Numbered from the stretch's first letter, positions 1 to 5,820 are shown. The stretch is DNA of 10,787 nt from an uncultured Oscillospiraceae bacterium (GCA_910584835.1 CAJUEG010000082.1:1-10787); one strand, 5' to 3'. The notes: generated by a model not told the origin, from the letters alone. Numbers and translations are program-made.

Positions 1-1430
1 ACGCCCCACACCCGCTGGCGGGAGATGCACCAGTCGCTGCGCTCGGTGATCATGGACACCATGCGGTCCTTGCCCCAGGCGGGGTGCCACTGGATGCCGT
101 CACAGGCTTTGACCGCCTGGTCCTTGATGGCGTCCACGGAGCAGAACCACTGCTCGGTGGCCCGGTAGATGATGGGGTGCTTGCACCGCCAGCAGTGGGG
201 GTAGGAGTGGGTGATCTGGGCCTTGGCCAGCAGGAAGCCCTCGGCCTCCAGGTCGGCCACCACCATGTCGTTGCCCTTGGCGTAGAACTGGCCGTTATAC
301 CGGGCGTCGGTCATCACGCCCTTGGCGTTCACGGGGACGGGCACGCCGATGTGGGTGAGCCCCGCGTCGTCGTACCGCTTGCACACGTCGAAGTCCTCCG
401 CGCCGAAGCCGGGGGCGGTGTGGACGCAGCCGGTGCCCGCGTCCAGCGTCACGTGGTCGCCGTTCAAAATCACGCTGTCCTGGTCCAGCAGGGGGTGCTT
501 GGCCACCATCAGGTCGAAGTCGCTGCCCTTGAGGGTGGCCAGCACCTTGCAGTCCTCAAAGCGGATGCCCGCCTGTTTGCACACGCCCTCGGCCAGCTCC
601 TTGGCCATGATATAGACCTCGCCCCTGTGGGGTTCGCCGTTCGGCGCCTGGAGGAGGACGTAGTCAAACTCCGCGTTGAGGGAGATGGCGGCGTTGCCGG
701 GGATGGTCCAGGGGGTGGTGGTCCAGATGACGAAGAAGGTCTTGGACAGGTCGCAGTACTGCCCCAGCTTGCCCTTGTCGTCCTTCACCGGGAACTTGAC
801 GAAAATGGTGGTGCAGGGGTCGTCCTGGTAGTCGATCTCCGCCTCCGCCAGGGCGGTCTGGTCGTGGGGGCACCAGTAGACGGACTTCATGCCCTTGTAA
901 ATGAGGCCCTTCTCCGCCATCTTGCCGAACACTTCAATCTGCTTGGCCTCAAACTCGGGCAGCAGGGTGATATAGGGGTTCTCCCACTCGCCCAGCACCC
1001 CCAGCCGCTGGAACTGCTCCGTCATCCGGCCTACATACTGGGTGGCGAACTCCCGGCACTTGTCCCGGAAGGCGGCCACGCTCATCTCCTCCCGCTTGAC
1101 GCTCTTGTCCTTGAGCACGGCGGTCTCGATGGGCAGGCCGTGGGTGTCCCAGCCGGGGACGTAGGGGGCGCAGAAGCCCGTCATGTTCTTGTACTTGACG
1201 ATGATGTCCTTGAGGATCTTGTTCATGGCGGTGCCGATGTGGATGTTGCCGTTGGCGTAGGGGGGGCCGTCGTGGAGGACGAACTTGGGCTTGCCCGCGT
1301 TCTTGTCCATCAGCTTGTGGTAGGTGATTTTCGCCCACTCCGGGTTGAGCAGCTCCGGCTCCCGTTTGGGCAGCCCCGCCCGCATGGGGAAATCGGTCTG
1401 GGGCAGGTGGACGGTTTTGTTGTAGTCCAT
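1..1430 (-). CDS. ileS: Isoleucine--tRNA ligase, N-terminal 476 residues (cut by window edge)
   Basis: Class I aminoacyl-tRNA synthetase that charges tRNA-Ile in the cytoplasm and edits misactivated valine. Visible residues 1-476 carry the family landmarks in order: the Rossmann entry HDGPPYANGNIHIGT (53-67), PGWDTHGLPIE (92-102), the editing-domain motifs WTTTPWTIPGN (236-246) and GTGCVHTAPGFGAEDF (332-347), and SDWCISRQRVWG (465-476). The KMSKS loop, anticodon-binding domain and zinc-binding tail lie beyond the edge. The HIGH signature reads HIGT at 64-67. The start is the ATG at 1428-1430, preceded by a GAGGAGG ribosome binding site 8 nt upstream. The 31-nt gap to the membrane-protein gene suggests cotranscription with it. 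An isoleucine-specific T-box lies far upstream (2511-2885) rather than directly in front. Identity is certain from the motifs. Confidence 0.97.
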   Translation of the reverse strand, partial: MDYNKTVHLPQTDFPMRAGLPKREPELLNPEWAKITYHKLMDKNAGKPKFVLHDGPPYANGNIHIGTAMNKILKDIIVKYKNMTGFCAPYVPGWDTHGLPIETAVLKDKSVKREEMSVAAFRDKCREFATQYVGRMTEQFQRLGVLGEWENPYITLLPEFEAKQIEVFGKMAEKGLIYKGMKSVYWCPHDQTALAEAEIDYQDDPCTTIFVKFPVKDDKGKLGQYCDLSKTFFVIWTTTPWTIPGNAAISLNAEFDYVLLQAPNGEPHRGEVYIMAKELAEGVCKQAGIRFEDCKVLATLKGSDFDLMVAKHPLLDQDSVILNGDHVTLDAGTGCVHTAPGFGAEDFDVCKRYDDAGLTHIGVPVPVNAKGVMTDARYNGQFYAKGNDMVVADLEAEGFLLAKAQITHSYPHCWRCKHPIIYRATEQWFCSVDAIKDQAVKACDGIQWHPAWGKDRMVSMITERSDWCISRQRVWG

Positions 1431-1461
1431 GGGTAGTTCCTCCTCAATAAGATTTCGTTTG

Positions 1462-1824
1462 TTATGCCGTTTTTTTCTTCCGTATGGCAAAGATAATAGA
1501 CGCCGCAATTCCCAGCGCGATACCGGCCAGGAATACGCAGGTCCAGACCCACCAGCCCATGCGGGTGCCGGGCGTTTTTCCGGGATAGTTGAACATCACG
1601 CCGCAGAAAAAGCCGGCCAAATATCCCGCCAGCGTGCCGAACACCGCCCATTTCGCGCCCAGCGCCCCGGCGGCCACAGCCGCGATCAGCCCAAACAGAA
1701 GCAAATCCGTGGGCCATTCCTTCATTCCATGCAGGCCGAACAGGGGGAAGCGCACCAGCGCCCACTCCGCCGCCAGCACCGCCGCCCCGCCCAGGGCCAG
1801 CGTCAGCCGCTTTTTTGCCTCCAT
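1462..1824 (-). CDS. Small four-helix membrane protein, function unknown
   Basis: A 120-aa protein that I do not recognise as a named family. It has four hydrophobic stretches at about residues 8-28, 41-58, 60-78 and 92-113, a short basic N-terminus (MEAKKR) and a basic end (RKKKTA), so both termini are probably cytoplasmic. The loop between helices 3 and 4 carries NYPGKTPGTR. The frame stays open upstream to 2028, but that part overlaps the xre gene. The ATG at 1822-1824 with GGAGAAAGG 10 nt upstream is the better start, and the hydrophobic protein begins there. It lies 31 nt before ileS, between ileS and the XRE regulator. No catalytic motif is visible, and a transport or stress role would be guesswork. 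Confidence 0.7.
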   Translation of the reverse strand: MEAKKRLTLALGGAAVLAAEWALVRFPLFGLHGMKEWPTDLLLFGLIAAVAAGALGAKWAVFGTLAGYLAGFFCGVMFNYPGKTPGTRMGWWVWTCVFLAGIALGIAASIIFAIRKKKTA

Positions 1825-1880
1825 AAAGCCCAAACCTTTCTCCGCGTTGAAAAATAAAGTATCATATTTGCAAGCATTTT

Positions 1881-1941
1881 CCGGGGCGCACCCCGCCCGT
1901 TCGCCGTGTCCTGATATGCGGGCGCGCAATGTGCGCCCCGG
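1881..1941. repeat. Intergenic inverted repeat
   Basis: Perfect 10-bp arms CCGGGGCGCA (1881-1890) and TGCGCCCCGG (1932-1941) flank a 41-nt interior. Inside it, GCCCG (1895-1899) can also pair with CGGGC, and the right arm forms its own small hairpin (GGCGC/GCGCC). It fills most of the gap between the xre stop and the membrane-protein start. There is no T-run, so it is not a clear terminator. It resembles the GC-rich palindromic spacers common in Oscillospiraceae genomes; that comparison is from memory. Confidence 0.55.
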
Positions 1942-1958
1942 CGGGAACCCCGATGCGA

Positions 1959-2168
1959 TCATCTGCGCACGTCGCTTCGGCCCAGCAGATAATCGGTGGT
2001 GACGCCGTAGTAGTCCGCCATCCGGCACAGCACAGAGGCCGTTGGCTCACGTGATCCCAGTTCGTATCGGCAATATGCACTCATTGATAAATCCAGTTTA
2101 ACAGCGGCATCCTCTTGACGGAGATTTTTTTCTTTCCGAAGTTCTCTCATTCTTTCTGCCAATTTCAT
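1959..2168 (-). CDS. XRE-family HTH transcriptional regulator (69 aa)
   Basis: A minimal Cro/CI-type repressor consisting of little more than the DNA-binding domain. The HTH spans about residues 4-59: MRELRKEKNLRQEDAA forms the first two helices, LSMSAYCRYELGSREP the recognition helix and following loop, and LCRMADYYGVTTDYLLG the closing helices. There is no C-terminal effector domain. The start is the ATG at 2166-2168 with AGAGG 8 nt upstream; the in-frame ATG at 2192 lies in the promoter region and is less likely. It is divergent from the plus-strand 85-aa gene, with an 85-bp shared intergenic region holding a strong promoter and palindromes, so it probably represses that gene and itself. 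The DNA is visibly AT-richer than the flanking housekeeping genes, suggesting acquired DNA. Confidence 0.88.
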   Translation of the reverse strand: MKLAERMRELRKEKNLRQEDAAVKLDLSMSAYCRYELGSREPTASVLCRMADYYGVTTDYLLGRSDVRR

Positions 2169-2179
2169 AGTAAAACCTC

Positions 2180-2208
2180 TTGACAATTCCATTTGGAAGA
2201 ATTATAAT
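2180..2208 (+). promoter_or_regulatory. Consensus sigma-A promoter for the 85-aa gene
   Basis: TTGACA (2180-2185) and TATAAT (2203-2208) are separated by exactly 17 bp, a perfect housekeeping promoter, with the start of transcription expected near 2215. The -10 sits in the self-complementary ATTATAAT (2201-2208), so the same bases also read TATAAT on the minus strand towards xre, although no good minus-strand -35 is visible. A promoter this strong in front of a small gene fits control by a repressor. Confidence 0.85.
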
Positions 2209-2241
2209 ACAGCCATGATTTCTCCGAATGGGAGAATTATA
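2188..2241. promoter_or_regulatory. Probable operator sites of the XRE regulator
   Basis: Two related sites lie in the shared intergenic region. TTCCA-TT-TGGAA (2188-2199) sits within the promoter spacer. TTCTCC-gaatg-GGAGAA (2220-2236) sits just after the expected transcription start. Each is followed by nearly the same string: TGGAAGAATTATA (2194-2206) and TGGGAGAATTATA (2229-2241), 12 of 13 identical and 35 bp apart. Repressor bound at the first would block RNA polymerase, and at the second would block escape. Binding by the neighbouring XRE protein is inference. Confidence 0.6.
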
Positions 2242-2253
2242 GGAGGGGCACTT

Positions 2254-2511
2254 ATGGATGATATCATTGATATGCTGGTTCAAACCGTTGAACAGGGCGC
2301 TTTCCCCTATTTCTTTGCACAGTCGGAATACCGCCAAAACCAGCATTACGCGGAAAAGCATATGCAATGGCTGGAGGAGCATTTAGACGCAGAGGCAAAG
2401 GAACATCTGGAAAAGGCCCGGGACGCGGAATGCTGCGTTGACACGCTGGAGCGGGAGGCCCTGATCCGAACCGCCCTTGCCGTGGGAATCCGACTGACCC
2501 TGCCCTGTTAA
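2254..2511 (+). CDS. Small helical protein, DUF6809-like (85 aa)
   Basis: The only plus-strand gene in the window. The product is predicted almost entirely helical: an N-terminal MDDIIDMLVQTVEQGAFPYF, a charged middle with heptad-like spacing (about residues 35-60, EKHMQWLEEHLDAEAKEHLE), and a C-terminal hydrophobic helix ALIRTALAVGIRLTLP (69-84). This layout recalls the small Clostridia proteins grouped as DUF6809, whose function is unknown; the assignment is from memory of the pattern. The start is the ATG at 2254-2256 with a strong AGGAGGGG at 2241-2248; the in-frame ATG at 2215 has no such site and sits at the transcription start. It is driven by a consensus promoter under probable XRE control. 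Its stop codon at 2509-2511 abuts the T-run of the minus-strand T-box terminator, so any readthrough from that leader is antisense to this gene. Confidence 0.78.
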   Translation: MDDIIDMLVQTVEQGAFPYFFAQSEYRQNQHYAEKHMQWLEEHLDAEAKEHLEKARDAECCVDTLEREALIRTALAVGIRLTLPC

Positions 2512-2885
2512 ACAAAAGCGCCCCTGCCCCCAAAAGGAGACAAAGGCGCAAACCCCTGCGGTACCACTCCAATTCCGTAGAAGCGCTGAGCCGTCGTGGG
2601 CAGCGGGCTGAGACCGGGCCAAAGGCGAGACCTTAGAACCGCGCCGCGAACAGGCGAGGCGTGACAACATACGGCACTTATACGCGCTGTAACGGGCACA
2701 CCCGGCGGAGCCTACTGGCATAACTGTCTGAGACAGTCGCGTTGGGTCCGCAGCTCCCAGGGGATATTCGCCGGGTCCGCCCCGCCGCCCTCGCACCGTG
2801 CGGGCGGCTCTCTGGGAGGAGGTTTGCCGGTTACTCGTCCTGATCCAAGCCTTGTGGTATGGCGTCCGCCCGATGGAGCGGACGC
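2511..2885 (-). promoter_or_regulatory. T-box riboswitch, isoleucine specific
   Basis: A complete T-box leader read on the minus strand. Stem I features appear in order: GAGTAA (K-turn/AGTA side, about 2836-2831), AGAGAG (2813-2808), a distal arm GCCGCCC/GGGCGGC around GCACGGTGCGA, and the specifier side CGAATATCCCCTGGGAG, where CTGGGAG (2760-2754) pairs with CTCCCAG. The specifier codon is read as ATC at 2765-2763, for tRNA-Ile with anticodon GAU. The T-box proper is GGAGTGGTACCGC (2570-2558); its TGGT would pair with an ACCA tRNA end, which fits discriminator A of tRNA-Ile. GGAG can pair with CTCC (2539-2536) as antiterminator against the terminator that follows. Uncharged tRNA-Ile should promote readthrough. 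Normally such a leader directly precedes ileS; here ileS starts 1.08 kb further on, beyond other genes. Confidence 0.93.
2512..2549 (-). terminator. T-box intrinsic terminator
   Basis: On the minus strand the arms GCGCCTTTGTCTCC (2549-2536) and GGGGGCAGGGGCGC (2531-2518) form a 14-bp stem including G-U pairs, closed by a TTTT loop (2535-2532) and followed by TTTTGTT (2517-2511). The left arm overlaps the antiterminator partner, the switch expected in a T-box. It ends next to the stop codon of the convergent 85-aa gene. Confidence 0.92.
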
Positions 2886-2890
2886 TATTT

Positions 2891-2919
2891 ATATTATAGG
2901 CGAAAACGAAATTTGTCAA
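2891..2919 (-). promoter_or_regulatory. Promoter of the T-box transcript
   Basis: On the minus strand, TTGACA (2919-2914) is followed after 17 bp by TAATAT (2896-2891); an overlapping TATAAT (2898-2893) would give a 15-bp spacer. The transcript would start at about 2885-2884. There a perfect GC-rich 8-bp hairpin begins immediately: GCGTCCGC 2885-2878, GCGGACGC 2869-2862. Confidence 0.8.
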
Positions 2920-2960
2920 CCGCTTTTCCGGGAAAAGTTCCACAAAAAACGGACTCATTT

Positions 2961-3057
2961 CTGGGGACGCCCCCAGGGGCGCGCCTCCGGCGGGGGCTAC
3001 TTTCTCTCACGCGAGAGAAAGTAGCCAAAGAGCGCGTATAGGGGCGTAGCCCCTATA
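2961..3057. repeat. Chain of three palindromic hairpins (dispersed repeat)
   Basis: Upstream of the T-box promoter lie three hairpins in a row. CTGGGG-ACGC-CCCCAG spans 2961-2976. GGCTACTTTCTCTC (2995-3008) pairs perfectly with 3013-3026 across an ACGC loop. TATAGGGGC (3037-3045) pairs with GCCCCTATA (3049-3057) across a GTA loop. The middle hairpin is related to the palindrome at 6919-6950, including the AAAGAGC that follows the right arm, so it is a dispersed repeat and not a unique terminator. Confidence 0.75.
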
Positions 3058-3225
3058 TACCCCCTTTACGGGAGAGCCCTATACGGTGCTTTGGGTAAAA
3101 TCCTTCCGGCGCGGGCGGCTTTCGACGCCGGTGCTTCCAGTTGTGCTGCCGCCGGCGTCTAGGTACTGAACGTGGGCGCGCCTGACAGACTGCGCCTCAG
3201 TGCCGGACTGTCTGGGCCGGGGCGC
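3058..3225. other. Gene-free spacer downstream of prmA with further hairpins
   Basis: No convincing gene is seen between the prmA stop and the repeat chain. GACGCCGG (3124-3131) and CCGGCGTC (3152-3159) form an 8-bp stem with a 20-nt loop, and CAGAC (3186-3190) can pair with GTCTG (3210-3214). Neither has a T-run on the minus strand, so a standard prmA terminator is not evident; the stems may still halt or stabilise the transcript. The spacer could hold a small RNA, but I recognise none. Confidence 0.4.
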
Positions 3226-4173
3226 TCATTTATTTTCGCTTGCAAGAAAGGCGTGCCAGCCGCTGCGCTCCAAATGCTTCACAACGGTGAAGCCGCTGGC
3301 CTCCATGGCGGCCCGGACTTCATCCTGCCTTCCATCAATAATACCGGAGGTCAAGAACACCCCGTCCGGGGCCATGAACTCCCCCGCCCTGGCGGACAGG
3401 GGGATGATGACGTCCGCCACGATGTTGGCCAGCACCACCCGGTTCGCCCCCGGTTCCAATTTCGCCGCCAGTTTTTTGTCGCTGAGCACGTCCCCGGCGT
3501 ATACGGCCAGCCGGTCCCGGCCGATGCCGTTCAGCGCCGCGTTTTCAAAGGCCACGTCCGCCGCTTTGGGGTCGATATCCACCCCCACGGCCCGGGACGC
3601 CCCCAGTGAGAGCGCCGCGATGGCCAGGATGCCCGACCCGCAGCCCAAGTCCAGCACCTTGTCCCCGGGCCGGAGCGCCTCCTCCAGCAGCTCCAGGCAC
3701 AGCTGGGTGGTGGGGTGGGCCCCGGTGCCGAAGGTGAGGCCGGGGTTGAGGTACAGCGGTACCCGCCCCTCCGGCACCTCCTGCCCCCGCATCCAGTCGG
3801 GGACGATGTATACCCGCTCCCCCACCGGGATGGGCTGGTAGTACTTCTGCCAGGAGGTGGCCCAGTCCTCCTCCCGGAGGGAGACGGTCTGGGGCTCGTA
3901 CTCCTCCAGTCCGGCCAGGTAGCGCCGGAGCTGCTTTTGCCCCTCCTCGCTGTCCGGGACGTAGAACTTCACCCGGCTGGCCCCCTTCATGCGCCGGGCC
4001 AGATCCTCATCCACGTAGTCCCAGTACTGGCGGTTCTGCTCCAGAAAGCGGAGGAAATCCCCCTCCTCCTCCACCACCAGCCCGGCCATGCCGTTGGCGG
4101 TGAGGGTGTCGCACACCCGGTCCAGCCGTTCCGCCGGGACCGGGAGGGTCACCTCCAGCCACAATTCGCTCAT
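3226..4173 (-). CDS. prmA: Ribosomal protein L11 methyltransferase
   Basis: A SAM-dependent enzyme that trimethylates ribosomal protein L11; its loss is usually tolerated. At 315 aa it has normal family length. An N-terminal L11-recognition domain (about residues 1-100) leads to a linker with EEDWATSWQKYYQP (101-114). The Rossmann methyltransferase domain carries NPGLTFGTGAHPTT (143-156), motif I VLDLGCGSGILA (173-184), the acidic VGVDIDPKA (197-205) and the substrate motif LANIVADVI (248-256). The ATG at 4171-4173 has AAGGAGG 8 nt upstream. It follows the alpha/beta hydrolase gene on the same strand after a 99-nt gap containing a hairpin. PrmA often neighbours dnaJ or rsmE in Firmicutes, but neither is present here. 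Identification is secure. Confidence 0.96.
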   Translation of the reverse strand: MSELWLEVTLPVPAERLDRVCDTLTANGMAGLVVEEEGDFLRFLEQNRQYWDYVDEDLARRMKGASRVKFYVPDSEEGQKQLRRYLAGLEEYEPQTVSLREEDWATSWQKYYQPIPVGERVYIVPDWMRGQEVPEGRVPLYLNPGLTFGTGAHPTTQLCLELLEEALRPGDKVLDLGCGSGILAIAALSLGASRAVGVDIDPKAADVAFENAALNGIGRDRLAVYAGDVLSDKKLAAKLEPGANRVVLANIVADVIIPLSARAGEFMAPDGVFLTSGIIDGRQDEVRAAMEASGFTVVKHLERSGWHAFLASENK

Positions 4174-4242
4174 GGGGTCGCCTCCTTGTATTCACGCTTC
4201 GCGGACGGCTGGGTCTCGCCTTCGGCTCGGTCGTGCGATAAG

Positions 4243-4261
4243 CGCGTGCCACCGGCACGCG
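4243..4261. repeat. Hairpin between hydrolase and prmA
   Basis: CGCGTGCC (4243-4250) and GGCACGCG (4254-4261) form a perfect 8-bp stem around ACC, in the 99-nt gap between the hydrolase stop and the prmA start. No T-run follows on the minus strand. It may weaken transcription into prmA or be another dispersed repeat. The adjacent GCCTTCGGC (4218-4226) is a second small stem-loop. Confidence 0.5.
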
Positions 4262-4272
4262 TCGCCGCCCGC

Positions 4273-4950
4273 TCAGCGCTGTCTCAAAAATTCCAAAACC
4301 GCCCGGTTAAAGGGCCCTGGCTGCTTGTTCGCGATGAAATGGTCCCCTTCAATGGTGACCAGCCGGCCGTCGGGCAGGCTGTCCGCTATGAGCCGGGAGT
4401 GGGACGCCTTTATCATATCCCTGCTGCCCGCGACGACCAGCACGGGCATGGTGAGGGCGGCCAATTCCTCGGGGTGGATGTGGGGCTCGTTCACCATCAA
4501 TCCCAGCAGCTCGGCGTTGGCCCTGGCCTTGGGGGCCTGGAACAGGGAGGCCAGCTTGTACCCCAGCACGATGGGGAGCTGCACGGAGGGCCTCACCCCG
4601 GCGGGGTCCAGGTTGGCCCCGTTGAGCACCAGCCGCCCCACCCGCCCGGGATGGCGCAGGGCGAAAGTGAGGACGATGTTGCCGCCGTCGCTGAAGCCCA
4701 GGATGTGGGCCCTTTCAATGCCCTGTTCGTCCATAAAGCCCAGCAGGTCGTCCGCGAACTGGGAGATGGTAAAGGGGGCCGTCCCACGGGGAGATTGGCC
4801 GTGGCCCCGGGTATCCACGGCGTACACGGTGAAATACCGGGCGAATTCGTCCATCTGGTGGACGAAATAGTCCCCGCTCTCCCCGTTGCCGTGGAGCAGA
4901 AGCAGGGGGGCGCCCGACCCTTTTTTGACGTAGTGTAAGGAGATGTCCAT
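4273..4950 (-). CDS. Alpha/beta-fold hydrolase
   Basis: A 225-aa cytoplasmic hydrolase of the alpha/beta fold, similar in layout to small esterases and 3-oxoadipate enol-lactonase-like proteins. Visible landmarks are the oxyanion strand LLLLHGNGES (16-25), DTRGHGQS (46-53), the nucleophile elbow GFSDGG (85-90, Ser87), the acid strand VVAGSRDMI (172-180, Asp178) and the catalytic-His loop EGDHF (201-205, His204). The triad is therefore complete. The cap region (about 112-165) is short. There is no signal peptide. The ATG at 4948-4950 has GAGGT 5 nt upstream. Its natural substrate cannot be told from sequence. It is encoded between the small membrane-anchored protein (60-nt gap) and prmA, probably as part of one transcript. 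Confidence 0.9.
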   Translation of the reverse strand: MDISLHYVKKGSGAPLLLLHGNGESGDYFVHQMDEFARYFTVYAVDTRGHGQSPRGTAPFTISQFADDLLGFMDEQGIERAHILGFSDGGNIVLTFALRHPGRVGRLVLNGANLDPAGVRPSVQLPIVLGYKLASLFQAPKARANAELLGLMVNEPHIHPEELAALTMPVLVVAGSRDMIKASHSRLIADSLPDGRLVTIEGDHFIANKQPGPFNRAVLEFLRQR

Positions 4951-5009
4951 AATTACCTCATTTTGTGTTTACGCTCCGCTCCATCCCCGGGGCTCACAAC
5001 GGCTCGGCG

Positions 5010-5324
5010 CTATTTGACCTTGATCTGCTTCACGCTGTCCAGCCGGATCAGCTTTTCGCACTCGTCTTTCTTCCCCTCGTTGGCCAGCACCAGCGCCCAT
5101 TCCTCGTCCGCGTCCAGGATCTTGCACTCCTTGCCGTACACGTCAAAGTCCCCGGCCTCCACGGTAAGCCCCACCGTCCGGCCTATCTGCTTGCGCACCT
5201 GCTCCCCCAGCCCTGCCGCCCGGACGACGCCAATGCCGTTGTCCCGCAAAATGCGCTCCAGCCGGCTCACCTTGCCCATGAGGACAAGGACCATGATAAA
5301 CGAGAATACGCCAAAATATTCCAT
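5010..5324 (-). CDS. Membrane-anchored protein with a beta-rich C-terminal domain (104 aa)
   Basis: Residues 1-17 (MEYFGVFSFIMVLVLMG) form one hydrophobic helix, followed by a charged amphipathic stretch VSRLERILRDNG (19-30). The C-terminal domain (about 48-103) looks beta-rich, ending in KLIRLDSVKQIKVK. This domain aligns with residues 88-146 of the protein encoded just upstream: V-x-LT, then C-x-I-x-D-x-D-x-x-WA-x-V, then LI-x-L-x-S(I/V). The start is the ATG at 5322-5324 with GAGGGGGG 7 nt upstream. The 13-nt gap from the HTH gene marks a two-gene operon. I do not recognise a named family; the fold may be a small Sm-like or SH3-like barrel (inference). The domain probably faces the cytoplasm. 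Confidence 0.8.
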   Translation of the reverse strand: MEYFGVFSFIMVLVLMGKVSRLERILRDNGIGVVRAAGLGEQVRKQIGRTVGLTVEAGDFDVYGKECKILDADEEWALVLANEGKKDECEKLIRLDSVKQIKVK

Positions 5325-5337
5325 GTCCCAGCCCCCC

Positions 5338-5820
5338 TCAATTCAGCTCCAGAAGGGAGCGGCGGGCCACCTCCCCGTCCCTGAGGAAGGTGATGGTGCT
5401 GATGGAGGACAGGGGGATGAGCCGGACTTCGTTCTTGTCCGGCTTCTTTTTGTTCACCACCACCTCCACGTTGGCCCAGGCCCCGTCGAAGTCCTGGATG
5501 ACGCACCAGTCATGGATCACGGGCATCCCGTCACTCTCATAGAAGGTCAGCTTTACTCGCTTCCCCTGGGCCTGCTTCAGCAGCCGGGTCACCGGGGATT
5601 TGACGGGCGCGCCCTTTTCGTCCACCCCGTCCTGGAGCAGGTAGTCGCAGCTCACCTCCAAAATCTGCGCCATGCGCACGATCTTGTCCGTCTCCGGGTA
5701 GGCCGCGTCCGATTCCCAGCGGCTCACCGCCTGCCGGGTCACCTCCAGCTTTTCCGCCAGCTGCTCCTGGGTCAGGTTGCGGGCCCGCCGGGCCTCGGCC
5801 AGTTTGTTTCCTAAGCTCAT
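5338..5820 (-). CDS. XRE-family HTH protein with extra beta-rich domain (160 aa)
   Basis: The N-terminal Cro/CI-type HTH spans residues 3-63: KLAEARRARNLTQEQLAEKL, then VTRQAVSRWESDAAYPETD with the recognition helix, then AQILEVSCDYLL. A linker (about 65-85) leads to a second domain (about 86-147) rich in beta strands: KRVKLTFYESDG, CVIQDFDGAWANVEV and EVRLIPLSSISTITFL. That domain is a homologue of the C-terminal domain of the downstream membrane-anchored protein. The ATG at 5818-5820 follows GAGGTGAT closely. A plausible extended -10 promoter lies at 5867-5894. It likely regulates its own two-gene operon, with the second domain as a sensing or interaction module shared with its partner; this is inference. 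Confidence 0.9.
   Translation of the reverse strand: MSLGNKLAEARRARNLTQEQLAEKLEVTRQAVSRWESDAAYPETDKIVRMAQILEVSCDYLLQDGVDEKGAPVKSPVTRLLKQAQGKRVKLTFYESDGMPVIHDWCVIQDFDGAWANVEVVVNKKKPDKNEVRLIPLSSISTITFLRDGEVARRSLLELN

Noticed and set aside
84..1436. 450-codon open frame on the plus strand
   Set aside because: It is the antisense of ileS; composition is biased and no family motif is seen, while the minus strand holds complete synthetase motifs.
1459..1825. T-box or promoter directly in front of ileS
   Set aside because: The region is coding for the small membrane protein up to 31 nt before ileS. Apart from the ribosome binding site no leader structure or good promoter was found.
2383..2958. 191-codon minus-strand frame across the T-box
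   Set aside because: The stretch is explained by the promoter, structured T-box leader and terminator; the frame crosses the promoter and the terminator.
2961..3057. CRISPR array
   Set aside because: The repeats are palindromes of differing sequence and spacing, with no identical direct repeats and no cas genes in the window.
3715..4938. 407-codon open frame on the plus strand
   Set aside because: It spans prmA, the intergenic gap and the hydrolase on the opposite strand, has no motif and no good ribosome binding site.
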